A stretch of 64,000 nt of DNA from Bactericera cockerelli (taxonomy: Eukaryota; Arthropoda; Insecta; Hemiptera; Triozidae), in assembly GCA_024516035.1 (NCBI GenBank), contig CM044959.1, positions 13,801,174 to 13,865,173 on the forward strand, read 5' to 3'. A program made the translations under genes and the position numbers. Positions 9,143 to 20,515 of this stretch are shown one piece after another. The notes beneath the pieces are model-generated. The model was not told the DNA's origin. It worked only from the letters and a program-made list of their open reading frames with translations, and searched no databases. Positions within the stretch are counted from its first letter, which is position 1. Each line of letters opens with the position of its first letter.

Positions 9143-9716
9143 TTTTTTAGATTAAAATAGGTTGAAATCACAATTAAAAAGCATTGAATTTAATATTCAT
9201 AAAACATAATTTATACATATACAGTCATATACCGCATGATTCTTAATACGAGGAAAACCGTGTTAAAAGGCAGAATTTGATGGTAACGAGAATAAGTAGG
9301 GACACACCGATAAGAATAAGGAAAAAACCGAATAAGGGAAGAAACAGTAATTTATATAAGAAAATGGAAAAATTATCGGAAAATTTAGGCGTTACGCGGA
9401 GCGGAGGGAACTATTAGTGTTACTAATAGTTCCTCAATGTTGATCGCAACACACGAAAGTTTCAATTTTCAATCAGTGTCCAGGTCAGTTTACAAATACC
9501 TCGTAAACCTCCCAGAACGAAAGCTCTAACATTACATGGGGGGAGTTTCTATTTGAAACAGCAAAGATTAGGTAACATAAGACACTTTGCTACTTGACAT
9601 TTTGCACTGGAAGTTCACTTAGATAAGTGGCGAGTTTATCGGACATACTTTTTCTGACCTGGGTTCAAAACCAGCACGCCGCGCGCCGGCAAGAAAATTT
9701 ATGTTTTTTTAAAAAA
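9143..9716. other. Possible LINE 5' region and unassigned spacer
   Basis: Non-coding. May contain the LINE 5' UTR, but no target-site duplication could be matched with the 3' end near 4230. Nothing else recognised. Confidence 0.35.
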
Positions 9717-9858
9717 ATATCATATTTGTGTTAATCACTTTCGTGTATCACAACTACTCAAACTCGCTTTACTAAATCTACGCTGAATCATGGACTTGAA
9801 CCACCGATCTCCAGGTTACAAGTCCGCCACCTTATCGATCAAGCTAACTGAGGTCGGC
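9717..9858 (-). mobile_element. tRNA-derived SINE, family B
   Basis: Same head (CTTGATCGATAAGGTGGCGG in sense) and tail as the copy at 1484-1625. Confidence 0.85.
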
Positions 9859-10014
9859 AAGAAAAATTATGTATGAAAATGAGCAATATACGAGGAGACA
9901 TAAGGAGATAGGTAACTCATTTTTCATTTACACATTATTTTATCTTTGAAAATATATTTTACATTTCCACCTCCTAGGTATCTAAAAAATTGAAATATCT
10001 TTTCTTTTTCTAGG

Positions 10015-10292
10015 GTTCGAGAGACTCTAGAGTTAGAGATACCCTAGAGTTAGAGATACTCTAGAGTTAGAGATACTCTAGAGTTAGAGAGACTCTAGGG
10101 TTAGAGAGACTCTAGGGTTAGAGAGACTCTAGAGCTACAGTTAGAGAGACTGTAGAGTTAGAGAGACTCTAGAGTTAGAGAGAATCTAGAGTTAGAGAGA
10201 CTCTATAGAGTTAGAGAGACTCTAGAGTTAGAGAGACTGTAGAGTTAGAGGGACTCTAAAGTTAGAGAGACTGTAGAGTTAGAGAGACTTTA
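10015..10292. repeat. 17-bp minisatellite
   Basis: About 16 copies of a unit close to ACTCTAGAGTTAGAGAG. XbaI-like TCTAGA palindromes recur in each unit. Confidence 0.95.
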
Positions 10293-10361
10293 CAAGAAGA
10301 CATCATAATATATTAATAGGGTAATGTACACAAACAATCCATGTACTCCAAGGTTGAACAG

Positions 10362-10800
10362 ACCATAAAGGCCAAATTATGAAACAGTTCAAGATAACAG
10401 GTTAAAGTAAAGATAACGCAGACACGCCCTCAAGTTGTAGTTTTAACCAACAACAGGGCTCTACAGCCCGAGTTGAGGGACAGTCTGGCTTATTTTAACT
10501 TTTTTTTTTTTTTTTTTTTTTTTTTAAGTGGGGTTTAACGTCGCTTTCAACTGCCATGGTCATATCACGACGGGGGTTTTACCCTCCATTCGCAGGAAAC
10601 TCACAAACCTGCTACTCACATTGACCTCACCCAGCCTGAGTGGGGCCGGGAAAAGCCAGCGTCACGAGAATTAGAATTTGAATGGTCACCCATCCAAGTC
10701 TTAACCTCGCTGGATGTCGCTTAACTTCGGTGTTCTGAAGGGAACCGGTGTATTCAACATGCCATCGACGCTGGCTTATTTTAACTTTAATCCTGTTTTA
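10362..10800. mobile_element. MITE family Q interrupted by a 5S-SINE
   Basis: Left end CCAAATTATGAAACAG and right end AATCCTGTTTTATAATTG are inverted, as in the intact copy at 44960-45117. The SINE at 10503-10770 sits inside it. Confidence 0.65.
10503..10770 (-). mobile_element. 5S-rRNA-derived SINE (family H), full length
   Basis: In minus sense it starts CGTCGATGGCATGTTGAATA and continues ACACCGGTTC, CACCGAAGTTAAGC, CTTGGATGGGTGACC. These follow the order and spacing of eukaryotic 5S rRNA, including the internal control region. Then come a central module (CAGGCTGGGTGAGGT), a tail (GTTGAAAGCGACGTTAAACC) and an A-run (T on plus, 10503-10525). Both flanks carry the 18-bp target-site duplication CTGGCTTATTTTAACTTT (10485-10502, 10771-10788). 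5S-headed elements are the SINE3 class, transcribed by Pol III and mobilised by a LINE. Confidence 0.9.
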
Positions 10801-11045
10801 TAATTGAACCCTAAGTGTTCAAAGAGGTTAATGTACTGTACAAATACAGAGTTGACAGTATTATTATTGATCTTTGTCACTGTAAATAGTGACAAAGTCT
10901 AAACAAAATCTCAATTACTAGTACTTGAGATTCGATTTTAGATGTGATCGAGTAAATAAAACAAATATACATAATATTTGGTATACATAATTATTTACAT
11001 AGGTATAGTGGTACACGTATTTTTTTTAAAAATAATAACACATAA

Positions 11046-11100
11046 AAATATATTTCTTACAGACTGACATCACTTTGTTGTCAGTCTGTAAGAAATATAT
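11046..11100. repeat. Perfect short palindrome
   Basis: ATATATTTCTTACAGACTGA pairs with TCAGTCTGTAAGAAATATAT around a loop of about 12 bases. Probably the core or an end of a MITE; boundaries unclear. Confidence 0.7.
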
Positions 11101-11231
11101 TATAGTGGTATACGTATACATACTTATTTACATGATGAAAGGAACGTGCCATTTTGCAATTCAAGTCTCAAATGCCAATCCTTGACCACAGACCATGAAA
11201 TGAGTGTAACTCCATCTGGTCTTTTTCCGTC

Positions 11232-11452
11232 CATACGTGACATACTTATTTATTTATTTAGAAACTCTTTATTAGTAGGTAGAACATATATACAGACAAA
11301 TAATGGTAAATATAAAAATAGACAATATTAATAATATAAACAAGGAAAAAAAAAAAAAAAAAACAACAACAACAACAAAATATATACATATGTCCTAACT
11401 AAAGGGCGGGGTTATTGCCTATGGCAATCTCTTCCACCCAACCCTTACCTGC
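11232..11452 (-). mobile_element. LINE 3'-end-like retroposon, family L
   Basis: In sense: GGGTTGGGTGGAAGAGATTG, GCCATAGGCAATAACCCCGC, a T-rich stretch, then ACTAATAAAGAGTTTC and AAATAAATAAATAA. Eight copies in the window begin at a similar place and end in short A-rich tandem tails, like 5'-truncated LINE copies. Confidence 0.7.
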
Positions 11453-12540
11453 AGGTTCTAGGTTTGGATGATAATTCAGGAGTGACAATATTCAGTAGAT
11501 AATCGAATTTAATTCGCTATGTCTAGAAAATCTTCCAGCACTCTTCTGACAGCTTAAAACAGTACACTCCGTGGAAATTACATAACAGCCCTCATTCCAG
11601 TATATAGGTAGGCAAATGTACAAAACGTATAAAATCTCTGTGTACATAGACTCATGTGAAATAAATTTAATAAATTTTCTTTAGTAAGTAGTTTAGGAAA
11701 CTAAGTAAATATGAAGATGTGCCTATTTCCTAGGTGGAGTCTAAGTGTATGAAACATAACATAAGTATTTGCTAAAGTCTGCATATAGGGAAATCTAGTA
11801 GCGGGGACACACTTCACCCAAAGTTCCATTCCATACCTGCCTCTACTAAAATTGGATAAAAGCTTCAAGGAAAATATGTCTACCTGAGTACTCGTATATT
11901 ATGTATTGTAAAGTCTTGTATAATGTATACTTGTACGAAAAAACAGTTTTTTAGTATAGAATTTATACCTTTATACGTTTATGTACGCTTTTACTACATT
12001 AAGGGCGACAATAATAGACTAAATCGATAACTTAAGTCATTGCTAAGCATCGGTTTTCCTCATCTTACACAGTACGCAATCCAAACTTAACGAAACAGAG
12101 GCATTACAAAAACGTCTCTCTGTAGCTCTGTAGCAATTAATTGCGATATGTAGGTAGATTTGTATCTAGCATGATTTCGGGGAACGGCACCTGTTTTCAT
12201 ACCTATCCACATTGCCCTCTTGTAATTAATTCCGCGCTAAATATTATAAACAAATTTGGAATTTAAACTCACAAAAGATTATATTATGAAGTTAGAGTCA
12301 AACCACATAATACATATTATAATGTAAAAAGAGTTTCACAATATTCAAGGTAAAAAAGAGGCTGCCAGACAAAACATTGCCAGTTGACGCAAACATCAGG
12401 GGGTGAATTTTATCGAATAAAAAAGCTCTTAATTTCATCCCCAGCTTGGAGCAGGTAATATCATCTCCAATGAAGCAGACATCTTTATTTTCCATTCTGT
12501 TTGAACAAGAGAAGTCTGGGTCCAGTCCCCCCGATGTAGC
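11453..12540. other. Mostly unassigned spacer
   Basis: Contains repeat S (12022-12115, shared with 23690-23785). A 65-codon minus frame (12298-12495) shows no recognised domain. No exon supported. Confidence 0.4.
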
Positions 12541-12912
12541 CTGCTCTATTTGTTTCTACCTCCGTGTCTTCTCTATTTCTTTCTACCTCCGTGCCTTCTC
12601 TATTTCTTTCTACCTCCGTGCCTTCTCTATTTCTTTCTACCTCCGTGCCTTCTCTATTTCTTTCTACCTCCGTGTCTTCTCTATTTCTTTCTACCTCCCT
12701 GCGTTCTCTATTTCTTTCTACCTCCGTGCTTTCTCTCTTTCTTTCTACCTCCGTGCCTTCTCTATTTCTTTCTATCTCCGTGCCTTCTCTATTTCTTTCT
12801 ACCTCCGTGCTTTCTCTATTTCTTTCTACCACCGTGCCTTCTCTATTTCTTTCTACCTCCGTGCCTTCTCTATTTCTTTCTACCTCCGTGCCTTCTCTAT
12901 TTCATTCTAATC
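12541..12912. repeat. 27-bp minisatellite
   Basis: About 14 copies of a unit near TCTATTTCTTTCTACCTCCG plus TGCCTTC. As 27 is a multiple of 3, all three plus frames and one minus frame stay open, producing artefactual repeat proteins. Confidence 0.95.
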
Positions 12913-12954
12913 TCCTGAGGATATAATATCTCCTAACGCTGCTCCAATGTTTCG

Positions 12955-13215
12955 AAGGAAGGTCCAACGGCATAGCACACTCTTAGCATAACCTACCCTA
13001 GCGCGGATTATCACCCTCTCACCCTATTGCATCACACCCATGCAATCTCTTATCCTTACACAACCCTAATATCCTGAGGGAAGGTCTGACGGCATAACAC
13101 ACCCTTAGCACATCGTGCCTAACCTACCTTAGCGCGGAGTATTGCCCTCTCACCCTATCGCATCGCACCCGTGCAATCCCTTATCCTTACACAACGCCAT
13201 AATCCTGAGGGAAGG
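12955..13215 (+). repeat. Two-copy tandem repeat of about 122 bp
   Basis: GAAGGTCCAACGGCATA at about 12958 and GAAGGTCTGACGGCATA at about 13080 start two similar units ending in TTATCCTTACACAAC; a third start follows near 13205. Confidence 0.8.
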
Positions 13216-13321
13216 AGTGAAGAGAAAGTTGGGTTAGGGTAGAACGGCAGAGAGATAGGAGAGGGGGATGAAATATTGGGCTGAAGGGGAAGGGGGGGAG
13301 GGGGAGGGGGAGGGTGAGGGT

Positions 13322-13363
<42 letters not shown>

Positions 13364-14060
13364 AGAGGGGTGGAGAGGGTAATATTGAGAGAATAGAGGC
13401 GAAAAGAGATGAAAAAGAGAGATTCACGGAAATGAGAAAAGTGGAAATTATTGAGAGAGGGAGAAAGAGATAAAAAGAGAGGGGAGGGGGAGTGAGAGAG
13501 ATTCAAGAAGATACTATTGAGAGAAGAGATAGTCAAAAGAGGGGAAAATGAGAACTATTGAGAGGGGAGGGAAAGGGAGGGAGGGAGGGAGAGAGATAGA
13601 GAGAGAGAAAGAGAGAGAGTGAGAGTGGGATTGAGAAAAAGAATGAGAGAGGGAGAGAGAGAAATAAAGAGAGGGAAAGAGTGAGAGAGACAGTGTTGGA
13701 AAATTGAATTAGAATTACTGAATTGAGTGTTGGACGCACCACATAGGAATTTCTTGGAGAAAAGACTATCATATCATAAAGTACTGAAATTACATAAATT
13801 TCAGGAGAGGAGCGAAAGAGAGCGTAAGAGAAAGAGAGAACACGATAGAGAAGGAAGGCTAATTGTTATTAAAAGAGAGAGAGAGAGAGAGAGAGAAAAA
13901 ATATTGAGTTAAAAGGGTTGATGGCATTGCATAATTATTGAAATTATAGGGAGAAGAGAGTGAAAGAGGAAGAGAGAAATAATTATGAGGAAAGGGAGGG
14001 AGGGAAGAAGATAGGGGAGGAGAGAGAGAGAGAGAAAGAGGGTGAAATAATTATTATTAT
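13216..14060. repeat. Purine-rich (GA) low-complexity tract
   Basis: The plus strand is dominated by GAGAGA, GGGAGG and AAAGAG, with (TG)n at 13319-13345. Several long frames here are compositional artefacts. Confidence 0.95.
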
Positions 14061-14116
14061 TTTTGCAAGGGCATTGAATTGGAGAAAAAAAGACGAGAAA
14101 AAATATGGGGTTCGGT

Positions 14117-14260
14117 GGAAGAGAAAGCCACAGGCCTTAACCTCGCCCCTTGGTTCACTACATAATATTCTATTGTGTTCTTTTTTTTTCATGTCCTATG
14201 TTGCAGAATGTATCATGTAGTTTACCAATAAATTGTTAAATAATAATAATAATAAAAGAG
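14117..14260 (+). mobile_element. LINE 3'-end-like retroposon, family M
   Basis: GAAGAGAAAGCCACAGGCCT, TAACCTCGCCCCTTGGTTCA, then ACCAATAAATTG and (AAT)n. Matches 62100-62200 in reverse. Confidence 0.7.
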
Positions 14261-14600
14261 GGAAAGAGAGAGAGAGAGAGACAGAAAGAGAGGTAGGGGG
14301 ATGGATAGGATGGAAAACGGAAACTAGAAAGGGAAGGGAGGGGACGAGGAGGGGTGAGGGGGGGGGGTGTGATTAGCAGGAATAATACGGATAATAAAAT
14401 CCCCGGTCCTGCTGTAATTGAAGTCCCGACTAAATACGTCAGGACTCCATTTCGTCCTGGAAGTATTATACTGTGAGCTTGTTAATGGCTGTTGATTACT
14501 CTTCTCTCTTGAACAGTATAGAGGAGTGGTGGGTGGAGGAGAAGGAGGGATGGAGAGGAGAAAAAAGAGGAGCGGGAGCGAATCAAAGAAAGGATAAATA
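14261..14600. repeat. Purine-rich tract with unique core
   Basis: GA-rich flanks around a non-repetitive core (14370-14515). No gene recognised in the core. Confidence 0.7.
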
Positions 14601-14626
14601 AGAGACATTAAAAGTTTTTAAAAGTT

Positions 14627-14766
14627 ATCATACATGTGTTAATCACTTTCGCGATGTCACATCTACTCAAACTTGCTTTACTAAATCTTTGCTGAAACCG
14701 GGACTTGAACCAACGACCTCCAGGTTACAAGTCCGCCGCCTTATCGATCAAGCTACTGAGGTCGGT
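14627..14766 (-). mobile_element. tRNA-derived SINE, family B
   Basis: Full head and tail as in the other B copies, lying at the edge of a GA-rich tract. Confidence 0.85.
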
Positions 14767-14796
14767 TAAATAAGAGACATAATAGTAAGGTACAAT

Positions 14797-14895
14797 TTAT
14801 GAAACAGGATTAGATTAATCTTATACTGTTCTGACCTTTCACACGTCCTTAAGTGGGAATTTCATCATTTTTAACCAATCACAGCGCATTTATAA
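14797..14895. mobile_element. MITE family Q fragment
   Basis: TTATGAAACAGGATTAGATT and ACCAATCACAGCGCATTT match the Q copies at 10362 and 44960. Confidence 0.55.
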
Positions 14896-15034
14896 CAGCT
14901 GTTAAGTGATAGTGGCTTTTTTGTTAAGTGATAGTGGCTGATAGTGTTAAGTGATAGTGATTAAGATCTTTTTTTTATTCGGCCATTAGAAGAGGCTGTT
15001 TAGAGACACAAAACAAAATATGAAGAAGAGGTTC

Positions 15035-16445
15035 AAAAAATAGAAATATTGAATAAAGAGAGAAAAGAAAAGGACAAAAAGAAGAAAGGGAGAAAGAGAA
15101 AAAGAGGGAGGGGGAGAGTAATTTTTATTGCCTCCCTTGAAAATCTGAAATTGTTGGACAAAAAGAAGAAAGAGAGGGAGAGAGAAAGAGAGGCAGGGAG
15201 GGAGAGAGATAGAAGGAGGGAGGGAGACGAGGGGAGAAAGAGGAAAGGAGAGAGAGAGATAGAAGGAGGGAGGGAGACGAGGGGAGCAAGAGAAAAGGAG
15301 AGAGAGAGATAGAAGGAGGGAGGGAGACGAGGGGAGAAAGAGGAAAGGAGAGAGAGAGATATAGAAAGATGGAGGGAAATGAGTGGAGCAAGAGGAAGAG
15401 AGAGAGAGACGGAGAGAGATATAAAAGGAGGGAGGAGATGAGCGGAGAAAGAGAGTAAGAGAGGAAGGGAGAGAGATATAGAAAGAGGGAGGGCGACGAG
15501 AGGAGAAAGAGGAAAGGAGAGAGATAGGAAGGGAGTGAGAGATATATAGAAAGAGGGAGGGAGACGAGGGGAGAAAGAGAAAAGGAGAGAGAGAGATATA
15601 GAAAGATGGAGGGAAATGAGTGGAGCAAGAGGAAGAGAGAGAGAGACGGAGAGAGATATAAAAGGAGGGAGGAGATGAGCGGAGAAGAGAGGAAGGGAGA
15701 GATATAGAAAGAGGGAGGGCGACGAGAGGAGAAAGAGGAAAGGAGAGAGAGTAGGAAGGGAGAGAGATATAGAAGGAGGGAGGGAGACGAGGGGAGCAAG
15801 AGAAAAGGAGAGAGAGATATAGAAAGAGGGAGGGAGACGAGGGGAGCAAGAGAAAAGGAGAGAGAGAGATATAGAAAGAGGGAGGGAGATGAGGGGAGAA
15901 GAGAGGAAAGGAGAGAGAGAGATATAGAAAGATGGAGGGAAATGAGGGGAGCAAGAGGAAGAGAGAGAGAGACGGAGAGAGAGTATAAAAGGAGGGAGGA
16001 GATGAGGGGAGAAAGAGAGAGAGAGAGGAAGGGAAGGAGAGAGATATAGAAAGAGGGAGGGCGACGAGAGGAGAAAGAGGAAAGGAGAGAGATAGGAAGG
16101 GAGAGAGATATAGAAAGAGGAAGGGAGACGAGGGGAGAAAGAGGAAAGGAGAGAGAGAGATATAGAAAGATGGAGGGAAATGAGGGGAGCAAGAGGAAGA
16201 GAGAGAGAGACGGAATGAGATATCAAAGGAGGGAGGAGATGAGGGGAGAAAGAGAGAGAGAGAGGAAGGGAGAGAGATATAGAAAGAGGAAGGGAGACGA
16301 GGGGAGGAAGAATAAGGGAGAGAGAGAGAGAGAGGAAGGGAGAGAGATATAGAAAGAGGAAGGGAGACGAGGGGAGGAAGAAAAAGGGAGAGAGAGAGAG
16401 AGAGAAAGAGGGAGGGAGAGAGTAATTTTTATTACCTTCCTTGAA
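15035..16445. repeat. Purine-only minisatellite with higher-order structure
   Basis: Units of about 50-65 bases such as GATATAGAAAGAGGGAGGGA followed by GACGAGGGGAGAAAGAGG. A distinct longer block (AAAGATGGAGGGAAATGAG) returns near 15361, 15601, 15928 and 16165. The array is bounded by similar flanks: GAGAGTAATTTTTATTGCCT (15113) and GAGAGTAATTTTTATTACCT (16416), each followed by CCTTGAAAATCTGAA. Confidence 0.95.
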
Positions 16446-16469
16446 AATCTGAAGTTGTTAGCTAAGGAG

Positions 16470-16737
16470 CTTTAAAAAAAAGTGATGAAAAAATCTTCAT
16501 CATCCTCAGATGAGCATCAGAATTTTTTGTTCCGCTCTAGTGTTTTCTCAGTATACCCCAGGGCGACATAAATAACAAGTACTTAAAACTTAATGGACGT
16601 TTATACAACCCGAACAGACCTTCAAGAGTCTGTTCTCTACCAGTAAAAAAAACGGACCTGAAGAACTTTTGTTACGTATTCCGAAAGGGTTTTTCGAACC
16701 TTTGAGTTTGAGGTGAGAAGGTAACTTATTAAAGTTA
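16470..16737. other. Unassigned spacer
   Basis: A 66-codon minus frame (16590-16790) shows no recognisable motif and runs into a family L copy. Confidence 0.4.
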
Positions 16738-16908
16738 TTATTATTATAAAATGCTTTATTAGATACAAAGAGATATATAATTATGTGCAATACAAATAAA
16801 TCAAATAATTAATATAAAAAGAATGAAAAAATGTAAACAATAAAACGGGAAAAATTAGATGGATACATACATATGTAGATATGTCCTAACTCCTAACTAA
16901 AGGACTCG
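16738..16908 (-). mobile_element. LINE 3'-end-like retroposon, family L
   Basis: ATGCTTTATTAGATACAAAG and ATATGTCCTAACTCCTAACT match family L in reverse; the copy is cut by the following SINE. Confidence 0.65.
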
Positions 16909-17085
16909 CTCTGTCACTGAAGTTAAAAATTCGAACCCTCGTGATGCTGGCTATTCCCGGCCCCACTCATGCTAGGTGAGGTTAATTTGAGTTGCTGGTT
17001 TGTGAGTTTCCAGCAAATGGAGGGTTAATTGATGAAATCCCGTCGTGATTATGACCATGCAGTTGAAAGCGACTTTAAAAAATAA
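16909..17085 (+). mobile_element. 5S-SINE family H, diverged head
   Basis: GTCACTGAAGTTAAAAATTC is a decayed 5S control region. Then come GGCTATTCCCGGCCCCACTC, the central module and GACCATGCAGTTGAAAGCGA. Confidence 0.75.
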
Positions 17086-17128
17086 TTGCAAATGGTTTCC
17101 AACTAAAAGTGAGAAAATAGATGGAAGG

Positions 17129-17290
17129 GTTGGGTGGAAGAGATTGCCATAGGCAATAACCCTGCCCTTTACTTAGGACATATATGTTTTTATATATTTT
17201 CTATTCTTTTTCTTTTTCATTTATTTGTATGTACATGTCATAATGTCCATTTATATCTAATAAAGCGTTGTATAGTAATAATAATAATAG
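17129..17290 (+). mobile_element. LINE 3'-end-like retroposon, family L
   Basis: GGGTTGGGTGGAAGAGATTG through CTAATAAAGCG and (TAA)n. Confidence 0.7.
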
Positions 17291-17668
17291 ATACTGGACT
17301 TTTCGCTACGCCACTGGTAGTAATTATTAGATTCGACTTATTCGGTGTTCTCACACAAAGTTGAACGAACTTCGTATCGTGTCTGCGAGGTCTTCTTGAC
17401 AACAATGAATTTGATCCACTCATACGAATCACGAGTGGTGCAGAAACAGCAAATAGCTTTGTACTTGTGTGCGCTAAGGACATTAATAATGCATACAGCC
17501 AGGTATCCACACACGTAAGCTTGATGAACTTAATGAAATGTTAATTGTTAACCCTAGACTTGCCCCTGGGGTAAAAAGGATACACCCTGACTGTGCATGA
17601 GTGAATCGATGGAAGCTAATGCTGAAATAAGAGAAGCAATGCTGCTGGTAAGGAGTTGGACTTGTTTG

Positions 17669-18565
17669 CAGTGCCGGATTAAGGCTGCGCGGGGCCCTTG
17701 GCATTTTCAAAGCGCGGGGCCCCAAAATTGTACTAAGTTTTTTCTAAAATAATATTTTTAGGACCTTGAAACCGAAGCCAAGTGTTTTGGGCACTAATCC
17801 ATAATAGTATCCAAAACGACGCGCGACGTTTTTGAAATGCATTTCGAAAATGCCCAAAGACTTTTTTTCTTTTAATGGTACCATACTAGAATTGCACGTC
17901 TTGAAAGACAATCCAAAACATCATGATAAGTAAATTTGACGGCGCCGCAGGCGAAATTTTTGCAAAGTTATGGGGTAAAGTACTCGGAAAATAGATACAA
18001 AAAAATATCTTGAAAAAAAACATTAAAAGCGTCGTAGGCGACTATAATGAAGATCATTGGTAATATTATTCTTTTCAAATACGAGTAATTATATAATATT
18101 TATATATTATATAAAGAACCGCAGGCAATAGGTATAGAGATCTACCTATTTTCATGTACGTGGTCGATTTTAAGGGGGCCCGTGGTTTTTCTTTTAATAT
18201 TTTGCTCAACTGGCTATGATTTTATTTAATATTGAAATCCAGAAAAACCGTGTTGAAGGGCATTCAAAAACACTTATAATTTGGGTAAGCTGCCCGAAAT
18301 CCGCTAGTGTCCATGTGGTTGATTCGAGGAGTAGATAGTAATAGGGGGCCCCGCGCTTTTCTTTCAATTTAAGTACTTTGCTGTGAGTGTGTGTTTTTTC
18401 CCCTTTTATTTCTCTTCTTACTTATTATCCAAAAATACCTAGTGCAAGCTTTTTAAAAATCTCATAATATCTAGTGTAAGCTGCTCAAGCGCGGGGCCCC
18501 CTAAAGCGCGGGGCCCTTGGCATCTGCCAAATCCGCCATATGGGTATTTGGGTAATCCGGCACTG
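17669..18565. mobile_element. hAT-type MITE
   Basis: Terminal inverted repeats CAGTGCCGGATTA / TAATCCGGCACTG. Exact 8-bp target-site duplication CTTGTTTG (17661-17668 and 18566-18573). Subterminal GCGCGGGGCCC motifs occur near both ends. The 897 bases have no coding capacity. An 8-bp duplication with CAGTG-type ends is diagnostic for hAT. Confidence 0.9.
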
Positions 18566-18679
18566 CTTGTTTGGTCTTAAGCATGGCAAATTTTCATATG
18601 GTTTGTTAGTAAAATAAGAGTTGCAAAAATAAAAATGGAAGTTGGAGTGCCAGTACCATACAACATCAGCTTTCTTTTA

Positions 18680-18862
18680 ATGCATGTTTCATTTCACGAC
18701 GGGGGTGTTATCCTCCATTTACAAAAAACTCACAAACCTGTTAACCACATTAACCTCACCCAGCCTGGGTTGAGCCGGAATGCCAGCTTCACGAAGTCTT
18801 CACCACGCTGGACGTTGCTTAACTTTGGTGATCTTACGAGAACCGGTGCATTCAAACCTTAA
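18680..18862 (-). mobile_element. 5S-SINE family H, 3'-truncated
   Basis: In minus sense: TTGAATGCACCGGTTCTCGT-like head, CACCAAAGTTAAGCAACGTC, central module and CGTCGTGAAATGAAAC. The tail is disrupted near 18680. Confidence 0.8.
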
Positions 18863-18866
18863 CCAT

Positions 18867-20091
18867 GACTATGCTCATAGTATTGCATAGACCTGGCGTA
18901 CATGTTGAAATCTTTGTATTAGCTCTTTTTTACACTTTCGATATCTTACACAAAAAAATTACCAACATTTTTATTTCAGGATTCTTCTTTTTCTTCTCCC
19001 ACTCAGAAGAGCTCTATTCTAGGCTTCAATAGTATTTTTGTTAAAATAAAACGTGCGGGCATTTTCTGCCCCCTTTGACCGATTTAGAGTTAACCATGCA
19101 TCTTTCCATTAATAAATAAATTAACGTTAAATGCTGTCGAAAACGAGCGTACTATTGAGATACTTGAGTTTCCCTTTGTTAATGATTTCCTATCCAAACG
19201 TTGGTGTACTTGAATCCAGGGCCTATTTATTCTTTGAGCAAAAAAAGTCCACTTAGCGATATTAAAAAATGCGGTAGGGATTTTCAAGAGCTTAAATTTT
19301 GTATTCAAAGAAGAGCTTAATAATAAGAGCTTAAAAGAAGTTATGTTAAAGCATATACTTGGTGAATGGTAAGCGTCCGTTTATTTCTATTTCATAAGGT
19401 ACCTAAAACTTATCGGTTTTTGTTTTCATTAAATTAGGTAGGTACCTAATATTATTGACCAAACGAAATCTTTAATTACAACAAGACGACTGACTTTTGT
19501 CTGTTTGTTTGTGACGCGATAGATGGATGCTTGAACTTTGATGATGACATTTCATAGTTACAAATTTTTGAGAACATTGGCCAACTTGGGATCGCTTGAG
19601 GGCACCGAAAGAGGGCTGATTATTTTTATTATTTTGAAACCCGAGTGTCATCATTTTTTCTAGATGTTTGATAAAAGCTTTTTTAATTTTTAATTAATTA
19701 TTATTTTTAATCCAATAAAAAGTATCTACCTAACTTACAGTTCACAGAACTACTATCATTAAAACAGAACAATAATATCAGAAGAAATCTTTTATCTCAT
19801 TCGTGAATTCAATCACAATCCAATCCTCTACACACAGTATATAGTGCTCTAACTAAAAGGCAAAGTTGGCACCCCTTGCCTTTGTTGAATCAGATAAAAA
19901 GAAAGGGGGACGCGCCTCATTTGCATCCCCGCTGGACCTTGAATCATCGCGAACCCCTTTGAAAAGCTGTGGACTCAGGCAAAAAACACAATTATTCATC
20001 CCAATTTGTCTCCCCCCCCCCCCCCCCCCTCTTTTTCTATATAGAAACGCAGACAAGAGCGCCGTCATTGCCACGAGTAAGTTCAATACAT
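18867..20091. other. Unassigned spacer
   Basis: Minus frames at 19090-19308 and 19472-19654 have no recognised domain. A C-run of about 18 lies at 20012-20029. No splice-bordered exon supported. Confidence 0.4.
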
Positions 20092-20205
20092 ACAATTACA
20101 TAGATATTCTATGTATTGGAAATACACAATTACATAGTACTATTACATAGATATTCTATGTATTGGAAATATACAATTACATAGTACTATTACATAGACA
20201 ATAAA
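20092..20205. repeat. Tandem pair of about 58-bp units
   Basis: ATTACATAGATATTCTATGT followed by ATTGGAAATA occurs twice, with a third partial unit. Each unit contains a small palindrome (ACATAGATATTCTATGT). Confidence 0.85.
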
Positions 20206-20221
20206 TTATGTGTGTTGGAAT

Positions 20222-20515
20222 ATATATAATAATGCTTTTTCTTTGTGTTATTATGTCACAATATTAGTGGGTAGCGCAGAATCATAGGAATTTACCACTT
20301 TAATTTACAATATCTTGCATTATTTTTTTGCCTAAGATTCTGCCACTGGTCGCTGCTTCACATTAAAGCAGCTACTCATTTTTCCTCACGAGGTATGAGT
20401 GGACCCCGAACATCCAAGTACAGAGCAGAAAAAATCCTCCCCCGCTGGGAATCGAACCCAGGTCACCATGTGTGCAATGCCTAGCGCGCTAACTCGCTCT
20501 GCCACAGTGACTACT
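20222..20515 (-). mobile_element. tRNA-derived SINE, family I
   Basis: In sense the head GTCACTGTGGCAGAGCGAGT (box A), GGGTTCGATTCCCAGC (box B), then a body with CTCATACCTCGTGAGGAAAA and GCAGCGACCAGTGGCAGAAT. About 290 bases; copies at 41232 and 55975. Confidence 0.85.

Noticed and set aside
10527..10770. Functional 5S rRNA gene
   Set aside because: Only the first half of 5S is represented, it is mutated, and it is fused to a SINE body and A-tail between target duplications.
12298..12495. 65-codon minus frame (MENKDVCFIGDD...)
   Set aside because: Reads somewhat protein-like but has no recognised motif, splice border or repeat partner; not enough to call a gene.
12446..12926. 120-150-residue repeat proteins (FYLRAFSIS type)
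   Set aside because: The 27-bp unit keeps all frames open; there is no start context, splice signal or codon bias to support coding.
14986..16226. Ser/Leu/Pro-rich frames of 320-400 residues on the minus strand
   Set aside because: Direct products of the purine-rich array; low complexity in every frame.
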